Assembly: GCA_030038595.1 (NCBI GenBank)
Contig: JASHSW010000158.1
Coordinates: 1-5,189, forward strand
Direction of reading: 5' to 3'
DNA length: 5,189 nt
DNA from: Methylovirgula sp.
Lineage (GTDB): Bacteria; Pseudomonadota; Alphaproteobacteria; Rhizobiales; Beijerinckiaceae
In this document: positions 1-5,189 of the stretch, in pieces
How positions within the stretch are numbered: position 1 is the first letter of the stretch
Layout of the letters: each line of letters opens with the position of its first letter
Notes under the pieces: generated by a model
What the model saw: the letters and a program-made list of their open reading frames with translations, nothing else
What the model was told of the DNA's origin: nothing
Database searches by the model: none
Program-made: the position numbers and the translations under genes

Positions 1-1364
1 ACATCGGAGGCGAATACGGCCTTGGAGAGCGCCGCGGGATCGTCGAGATCGGCGACCGGTTTGCCGCTTTTGTCGCGGCCTTGCGCATCCATGGCGTCCA
101 CGGTGCGCGCCGCAAGCCCGACGCTCTTCGCCGCTTCGGCGACCGATTTGCCGTCGGCGCGTTGATCCTCGATCTCGTCGTGGATTTTGCTCATCTCCGC
201 GCCGGCGCGGGCGAGCGCCATCTCTTCGACGAGCGCGGGCTTAACCACGCTCAGCGGCTCGGCAATCGGCGGGACCACCGTTACGGCGCGCACGATCGCC
301 CAGCCAAATTGCGTTTTGACGGGCTTCGATATGCCGCCCGCCGGCAGCGCGAAAGCCGCATCGGCGATCGATTTTTCGGCGAGGCTGCTCTTGGTTACCA
401 TGCCGAGATCGACGTCTTTTGGCGTCAGCTTGCGCGCCGCGACGAGCGCGTCGAAGCTTTCGCCGCCGGCGAGTTTGGCCGACGCGGCATTCGCCGAAGC
501 TTCGTCGGGAAAGACGATTTGCTCGATATCGCGGTGTTCGGGCTGCGTGTAGCGCGCCGCCTTCACTTCTTCGTAGCGTTTCTCGATCTCGGCATCGCTG
601 ATCGGATGCGCCTTGAGAATCCGATCGGCGAGACTTGCGGGGGTTACCACCAGGAAGCTGATCTTGCGATATTCGGGGGTTCGGTAGGCGTTGCGGTGCG
701 CATCGTAATAGGCCTTGAGATTCGCGTCGCTCGGAGCGGGAATTGTGCCGGCGGCCGTCTGGGGAAGCACGAAATAATCGATGCTGCGCGTCTCGTTGTA
801 ATAGCGGTCGATGAGGTAGAGCATGCCTTTGGGCGCGGCGAGATTGCTGTCGAGGGCGGCGATGATCTCGTTGCGCAGATAGTCGGCACGCTGCACGGCG
901 ACGAAATGGCTTTCGGTCATACCGGCATCGCGCAGCCGCTCCTCGAAGAGACTGCGGTCGAATTGACCGTTCGCTCCCTTGAAGGCATCGTCTAGGAAAA
1001 CGCGGTCGGCGAGCGCCTGGTCGGACATGGCAAGACCCAGCCGATGCGCTTCCTGATCGAACACCGCGTTGCTGAGAAGCCGCCCCAAAACCTGCCGATC
1101 GAGTCCCATTTGATGCGCTTCGTCGGCACTGATTGCCCGCCGCTGCTCCTCTTGCAGGCGCAGCAATTCGTCCTGGTAGGCGTTCTGATAGGCTTCGGTC
1201 GTAATTTCGACCGAACCGACGCGGGCAAGCCGGTTCGCGCCGAAGCCACGGAAAATATCGGCGATCCCCCAAAAGCCGAAAGCAATGATAAGAAAGCCCA
1301 TCACGATGGTCATGATGGTGCGCCCGATCCAGGTTTGGGTGGAGGCGCGCAAAGCGTCGAGCAT
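1..1364 (-). CDS. ppiD: PpiD/SurA-like membrane-anchored periplasmic peptidyl-prolyl isomerase/chaperone (C-terminus off left edge)
   Basis: The reading frame stays open from an ATG at 1364-1362 to the left edge, giving 454 complete codons and no stop. It starts with a short cytoplasmic end (MLDALRASTQTWIGR), then one hydrophobic segment at about residues 16-35, which is a signal anchor. This is the layout of PpiD: one N-terminal transmembrane helix and a large periplasmic part. Residues about 40-180 look like a SurA-type N-terminal chaperone domain, with the typical start 'LARVGSVEITTEAYQ' and 'QVLGRLLSNAVFDQEA'. Residues about 250-365 resemble a parvulin (rotamase) domain, with 'AFALPAGGISKPVKTQFGWAIVRA' features visible in pieces (A337-G344, Q352-A360). 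The usual catalytic histidines of active parvulins appear replaced ('IEQIVFP' at 280-286; 'FGWAIV' at 353-358), so it may act as a chaperone rather than an isomerase. A GGAGA ribosome site lies 9 nt before the ATG. PpiD proteins are about 600-640 residues, so roughly a quarter is missing. In known bacteria PpiD sits near the SecYEG exit and helps nascent exported proteins fold. The family call is firm; the exact PpiD name is slightly less so. Confidence 0.9.
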   Translation of the reverse strand, partial: MLDALRASTQTWIGRTIMTIVMGFLIIAFGFWGIADIFRGFGANRLARVGSVEITTEAYQNAYQDELLRLQEEQRRAISADEAHQMGLDRQVLGRLLSNAVFDQEAHRLGLAMSDQALADRVFLDDAFKGANGQFDRSLFEERLRDAGMTESHFVAVQRADYLRNEIIAALDSNLAAPKGMLYLIDRYYNETRSIDYFVLPQTAAGTIPAPSDANLKAYYDAHRNAYRTPEYRKISFLVVTPASLADRILKAHPISDAEIEKRYEEVKAARYTQPEHRDIEQIVFPDEASANAASAKLAGGESFDALVAARKLTPKDVDLGMVTKSSLAEKSIADAAFALPAGGISKPVKTQFGWAIVRAVTVVPPIAEPLSVVKPALVEEMALARAGAEMSKIHDEIEDQRADGKSVAEAAKSVGLAARTVDAMDAQGRDKSGKPVADLDDPAALSKAVFASD

Positions 1365-1373
1365 ATTGAGAAA

Positions 1374-1378
1374 TCTCC
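1374..1378 (-). promoter_or_regulatory. Ribosome binding site of the ppiD-like gene
   Basis: GGAGA on the minus strand lies 9 nt before the ATG at 1364-1362. It supports this start over the later in-frame ATGs inside the transmembrane segment (residues 18 and 22), which would truncate the signal anchor. Confidence 0.65.
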
Positions 1379-1403
1379 GGATGCCGGGGGTTTGGCGCGG
1401 CGG

Positions 1404-1432
1404 ACTATAGGGAGCCGACCAGGTGCTTGCAA
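1404..1432 (-). promoter_or_regulatory. Putative sigma-70-type promoter for the ppiD-like gene
   Basis: Read on the minus strand, TTGCAA (1432-1427) and TATAGT (1409-1404) are separated by exactly 17 bp. TATAGT matches the -10 consensus TATAAT at 5 of 6 positions, and TTGCAA matches the -35 consensus TTGACA at 4 of 6. Transcription would begin near 1397, leaving a leader of roughly 33 nt before the ATG at 1364. The spacing and location fit well. The assignment rests on pattern only. Confidence 0.55.
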
Positions 1433-1524
1433 CGGCTCGGGCGGCCTGCGAGGAATTCCCTCGTTCCTTGCAGCGGAACTTTGCCGAAGGAGCGGTATCT
1501 TGGGCGCGCTGATCGAGGTTTCCC

Positions 1525-2292
1525 ATGCCCGATAGACGAAGGCCGTTGGTCGCCGGGAACTGGAAGATGAACGGCCGCGCCGCGGATCTCCTCGAAATCG
1601 CCGCGATCCGCAGCGCCGTGCTGGCCGGGCAGGCCGCCGCGGCAGAGATTGTCGTCTGCCCTCCCGTCACTTTGCTCATGGATGCGGGGCGCGTCTGCGC
1701 CGGCTCGCCGGTAAAGCTTGGCGCCCAGGACTGCGATCCGGCGCAAGACGGGGCGCATACGGGCGATGTTTCCGCCGAAATGCTGAAGGACGCCGGCGCA
1801 TCCTATGTGATCGTCGGGCATTCGGAGCGCCGCGCCTGCCACGCGGAAAGCGATGCCCTGGTGCGCGCCAAGGCCGGCGCAGCGCTGCGGGCCGGGCTCG
1901 ACGTGATCCTCTGCGTCGGGGAAACGCAAGCCGAGCGCGTCGCCGGCGCGGCTTTGGAGCGTGTCGCCGCGCAGCTCGGGGCATCGTTGCCCAACGACGC
2001 GGCGCATCTCGTCGTCGCCTACGAGCCGGTCTGGGCGATCGGCACGGGCGTGACCCCGACGGCGGCCGATATTGCGGCAATGCACGGCTTCGTACGCGGC
2101 CAGCTGGAACGGCATTTTCCGGGGGGCGGGAAAAAGGTGCGGGTCCTCTACGGCGGCTCGGTGAGGCCGGAGAACGCCGCAGAGCTGCTGGCTATCGAGG
2201 AAGTGGACGGAGCGCTGGTCGGCGGAGCAAGCCTAAAGGCCTCCGAATTCATGATAATCGCCGGCGCGTATAGTGTCTTGAAGGCGCCCTAG
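1525..2292 (+). CDS. tpiA: Triosephosphate isomerase
   Basis: This 255-residue protein is the usual length for TpiA. It interconverts dihydroxyacetone phosphate and glyceraldehyde 3-phosphate in the cytoplasm, serving glycolysis, gluconeogenesis and the Calvin cycle where present. All catalytic landmarks are present. 'AGNWKMNG' (10-17) supplies the substrate-binding Asn12 and Lys14. 'VGHSERR' (97-103) supplies the electrophile His99. '[11 protein letters not shown]' (165-175) supplies the general base Glu167 and the flexible phosphate-gripping loop 6. The phosphate-binding turns 'YGGSV' (209-213) and 'GALVGGASL' (229-237) are intact. Residues 67-86 ('GAQDC' through 'GDVSAEML') form the conserved dimer-interface region. 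GAGG at 1515-1518 lies 6 nt before the ATG. The gene is divergent from the ppiD-like gene (160 bp between starts) and lies 41 bp before secG, so tpiA and secG are probably cotranscribed. Nothing suggests loss of function. I found no convincing promoter upstream. Confidence 0.98.
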   Translation: MPDRRRPLVAGNWKMNGRAADLLEIAAIRSAVLAGQAAAAEIVVCPPVTLLMDAGRVCAGSPVKLGAQDCDPAQDGAHTGDVSAEMLKDAGASYVIVGHSERRACHAESDALVRAKAGAALRAGLDVILCVGETQAERVAGAALERVAAQLGASLPNDAAHLVVAYEPVWAIGTGVTPTAADIAAMHGFVRGQLERHFPGGGKKVRVLYGGSVRPENAAELLAIEEVDGALVGGASLKASEFMIIAGAYSVLKAP

Positions 2293-2323
2293 TCAGACAG
2301 CATCTCCCAGTGTAAGAGGCGCC

Positions 2324-2328
2324 GGAGG
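2324..2328 (+). promoter_or_regulatory. Ribosome binding site that decides the secG start
   Basis: GGAGG lies 5 nt before the ATG at 2334 but only 2 nt before an in-frame TTG at 2331. The normal spacing makes the ATG the likelier start, so the protein begins MQTVLIVIH and not with one extra residue. Confidence 0.7.
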
Positions 2329-2333
2329 TTTTG

Positions 2334-2741
2334 ATGCAGACCGTTCTGATCGTCATCCACATCATGGCCATCATCGCGCTCGTTGCGACGGTGCTGCTGC
2401 AGCGCTCCGAAGGCGGCGCATTCCTGGGCACGGGCGGCGGCGGCTTCATGACCGGACGGGGCCAAGCCAATGCGCTGACCCGTGCCACCGCCATTCTTGC
2501 CGCCGTGTTCTTTGCAACGAGCCTGGCCCTGACCATTTTGGCCAATATCACGCGGGCGCCAAGATCGATTTTGGAGAGCGTGCCGCCGCCCGCGACGAGT
2601 GTGCCCGCCGCGCCGGCTGTCCCGGCGGCCCAAGGCAGTTTGATGGAGCAGTTGCAAAAACTGCAGCAACAGCGCCAGCAGCAGCAAGCGCCGGGCGAAT
2701 CGGGCGCTCCGGCGGCGCCGCAAGCGCCGCGTTCGCAATAG
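2334..2741 (+). CDS. secG: Preprotein translocase subunit SecG
   Basis: This 135-residue inner-membrane protein is the small accessory subunit of the SecYEG channel and aids SecA-driven export of unfolded proteins. It has the two-helix SecG topology, with hydrophobic segments at about residues 2-22 and 51-71. Between them is the family's conserved glycine-rich loop: 'LLQRSEGGAFLGTGGG' (21-36), then 'GRGQANALTRATAILA' (41-56). After helix 2 the protein continues for about 60 residues as a low-complexity tail. The tail has a Pro/Ala-rich part (84-99), a Gln-rich helix-forming part (Q106-Q118, 'QLQKLQQQRQQQQ') and a final Ala/Pro-rich stretch. Such tails are common in alphaproteobacterial SecG, whereas the enterobacterial protein is about 110 residues. 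The gene follows tpiA by 41 bp in the same direction, and pyrG lies 114 bp downstream. The start was chosen from ribosome-site spacing. Confidence 0.96.
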   Translation: MQTVLIVIHIMAIIALVATVLLQRSEGGAFLGTGGGGFMTGRGQANALTRATAILAAVFFATSLALTILANITRAPRSILESVPPPATSVPAAPAVPAAQGSLMEQLQKLQQQRQQQQAPGESGAPAAPQAPRSQ

Positions 2742-2843
2742 GCGTTCTCAACAGAAAACCACGCTAGGCTTTCACTCGGACGCGCGCCGTTTTCGGGAAA
2801 AAGGCCGATATTTAGGCTCCCCAAACCGCGCGAAACAGGATAA

Positions 2844-4484
<1,641 letters not shown>

Positions 4485-4679
4485 TCTGCCGTTTGTAGGC
4501 GCGACGGGTTGCGGAATGAAGGGCTTATGACCACATCAGCGGGCAGCGAGGTGGCGCTGCATTGGTCGCCGTCAGGGGGATCTCGGCGCGAGCGGAAATC
4601 GTGCCCTTGCGTGGTGGATCGTGCTAAAGGAACGTTTATAGCCCATGCGTCATTCTACGGATGAACCGAGGGTGATTCG
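4485..4679. other. Intergenic region between pyrG and the His/Tyr/Pro-rich gene
   Basis: These 195 bases hold no gene I can support. There is no strong stem followed by a T run, so no clear terminator for pyrG. An AT-richer patch around 4623-4641 (TTTATAG at 4635-4641) could be a -10 region for the downstream gene, but no -35 hexamer stands at the right distance. The stretch probably contains that gene's promoter. Confidence 0.5.
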
Positions 4680-5000
4680 ATGAAATTTTTCATTGCGCTG
4701 GCATCCGTCGCCGCGCTTGGCGTCCTGGCTTCGCCGGCCGAAGCGGCGCACCGCCACGTGGTGCATCTGCACCATCACTACCATCACTATGCCTATCGCC
4801 ATCGTCACTACGCCTACGGCGGTCCTTACGGCTATCCGCCGCCGTATTATTATGCGCCTCCGGCGCCGTTCTACGGCTACGCCAACCCCCCGGTCTATAA
4901 CGAAGGGCCGCAGTATGGGCCCTATCCGTGGTCCTGGGGATACCGCAACACCTTGAACTTGCTGCTCAACCTGGAAGGCGATCGGCCATTCACGGATTGA
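4680..5000 (+). CDS. Small exported His/Tyr/Pro-rich protein of unknown function
   Basis: This is a 106-residue protein that I cannot assign to a named family. Residues 1-22 are a typical Sec signal peptide: Lys2, a hydrophobic core at about 3-17, and an 'AEA' type I signal peptidase site (likely cut after Ala22). The mature protein starts with a dense histidine patch of ten His between residues 24 and 43, alternating with Tyr and Arg. A Gly/Tyr/Pro-rich part follows (about 44-88) with runs such as 'YPPPYYYAPPAPFYGY', giving sixteen Tyr in total, then a more ordinary tail 'NTLNLLLNLEGDRPFTD' (90-106). It should be periplasmic or secreted and largely unfolded. Histidine clusters of this kind can bind nickel, copper or zinc, and Tyr/Pro/Gly-rich proteins can be structural or surface-associated; either role is inference. 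A good ribosome site (GAGGG, 4668-4672) lies 7 nt before the ATG, which together with the signal peptide supports a real gene. It is separated from pyrG by 195 bp, so it is probably independent, and it converges on queF with one base between the stop codons. Confidence 0.85.
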   Translation: MKFFIALASVAALGVLASPAEAAHRHVVHLHHHYHHYAYRHRHYAYGGPYGYPPPYYYAPPAPFYGYANPPVYNEGPQYGPYPWSWGYRNTLNLLLNLEGDRPFTD

Positions 5001-5001
5001 G

Positions 5002-5189
5002 CTAGCCGCGGCCGCGGTAGAGCGGAACGCCTTGATCCGGCGCCCAACATCCGGCCGGCAATTTGCCGGCCTGCCAGAAGACGTCGATCGGCATGCCGCC
5101 GCGCGGATAGAAATAGCCGCCGATCCGCAACCAGCGCGGCTTCAGAAGCGCCACCAGATCTTTGCCGATACGTAACGTGCAATCCTCAT
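5002..5189 (-). CDS. queF: NADPH-dependent 7-cyano-7-deazaguanine reductase QueF, C-terminal part (N-terminus off right edge)
   Basis: The minus-strand frame is open from the right edge to a TAG at 5004-5002 and encodes the last 61 residues. Key pieces are '[17 protein letters not shown]' (visible residues 15-31), 'MPIDVFWQ' (32-39) and the end '[12 protein letters not shown]' (50-61). I recognise these as the C-terminus of the short, single-domain QueF type; 'PRGG' followed by 'IDV' is the conserved end of its T-fold (tunnelling-fold) domain. QueF reduces the nitrile preQ0 to the amine preQ1 with NADPH, a step of queuosine tRNA modification. The catalytic Cys and Asp and the substrate Glu lie in the missing N-terminal part, so activity cannot be judged. 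Any ATG inside the visible part would be internal, so the fragment has no start here. The gene is convergent with the His/Tyr/Pro-rich gene. Confidence 0.9.
   Translation of the reverse strand, partial: EDCTLRIGKDLVALLKPRWLRIGGYFYPRGGMPIDVFWQAGKLPAGCWAPDQGVPLYRGRG
5053..5071. repeat. Perfect inverted repeat inside queF
   Basis: GGCCGGCAA (5053-5061) and TTGCCGGCC (5063-5071) are exact reverse complements around a single T. As RNA, the innermost A-T pair would open, leaving an 8-bp GC-rich stem with a 3-nt loop. No T run follows on either strand, so it is not a standard intrinsic terminator. It lies 53 bp past the stop of the plus-strand His/Tyr/Pro-rich gene and within the coding sequence of queF (encoding about residues 40-46 of the visible part). 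Confidence 0.6.

Noticed and set aside
81..995. A 304-codon plus-strand open frame over the ppiD-like gene
   Set aside because: It is antisense to the PpiD-like coding frame, which has a recognisable signal anchor, chaperone domain and parvulin domain. The plus-strand translation has the Arg/Gly/Asp-heavy look of a shadow frame.
1405..2115. A 236-codon minus-strand frame opposite tpiA
   Set aside because: It is a shadow of tpiA, whose catalytic motifs are all intact on the plus strand. No recognisable domain or ribosome site supports the antisense frame.
4485..4520. A possible terminator just after pyrG (CCGT...ACGG around 4489-4508)
   Set aside because: The stem is only four base pairs with a long loop and no T run follows, so it does not meet the standard of an intrinsic terminator.
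4629..4655. GGAAC (4629-4633) as the -35 of an EcfG-type general stress promoter for the His/Tyr/Pro-rich gene
   Set aside because: The -10 element (CGTT-like) should lie 16-17 bp downstream, but that position reads around CATTCT. Half a motif is not enough.
4527..4664. A 45-codon plus-strand frame (MTTSAGSEV...) between pyrG and the His/Tyr/Pro-rich gene
   Set aside because: It is short and unlike any family I know, with no hydrophobic segment or motif. Its codon choice lacks the strong third-position GC bias of the neighbouring genes. It more likely overlaps the downstream promoter.
4922..5182. A minus-strand frame with an ATG start that covers the queF end and runs under the His/Tyr/Pro-rich gene
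   Set aside because: The adjacent minus-strand frame encodes the recognisable QueF C-terminus and stops at 5002, so this frame is an out-of-register shadow.

Overview
The window is GC-rich chromosomal DNA that looks alphaproteobacterial, most likely from the order Hyphomicrobiales (Rhizobiales). The main reasons are the gene order ppiD-like gene, then tpiA, secG and pyrG; a SecG with a long Pro/Ala/Gln-rich tail; and a QueF C-terminus ending in the [13 protein letters not shown] and [12 protein letters not shown] style. The family or genus cannot be fixed from this sequence alone.

Layout. Positions 1-1364 (minus strand) hold most of a PpiD/SurA-type membrane-anchored periplasmic chaperone, whose C-terminus runs off the left edge. 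A 160-bp divergent intergenic region (1365-1524) carries a good sigma-70-like promoter for that gene. Three housekeeping genes then run on the plus strand: tpiA (triosephosphate isomerase, 1525-2292), secG (Sec translocon subunit, 2334-2741) and pyrG (CTP synthase, 2856-4484). A 195-bp intergenic stretch follows with no supported gene. Next is a small secreted protein that is very rich in His, Tyr and Pro (4680-5000). It ends one base before the stop codon of a convergent minus-strand gene, the C-terminal part of queF (5002-5189), which runs off the right edge.

Function. The genes are mostly core metabolism and envelope biogenesis. TpiA serves glycolysis and gluconeogenesis, PyrG makes CTP, QueF makes the queuosine precursor preQ1, SecG assists protein export, and the PpiD-like protein helps exported proteins fold as they leave the Sec channel. 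A Sec-associated chaperone beside secG is thematically coherent, but the two are divergently transcribed with tpiA between them. The only gene of unknown function is the His/Tyr/Pro-rich exported protein. It is the least ordinary item, and its composition suggests metal binding or an envelope role. I see no mobile element, CRISPR array, tRNA or rRNA, and no convincing new multi-gene system.
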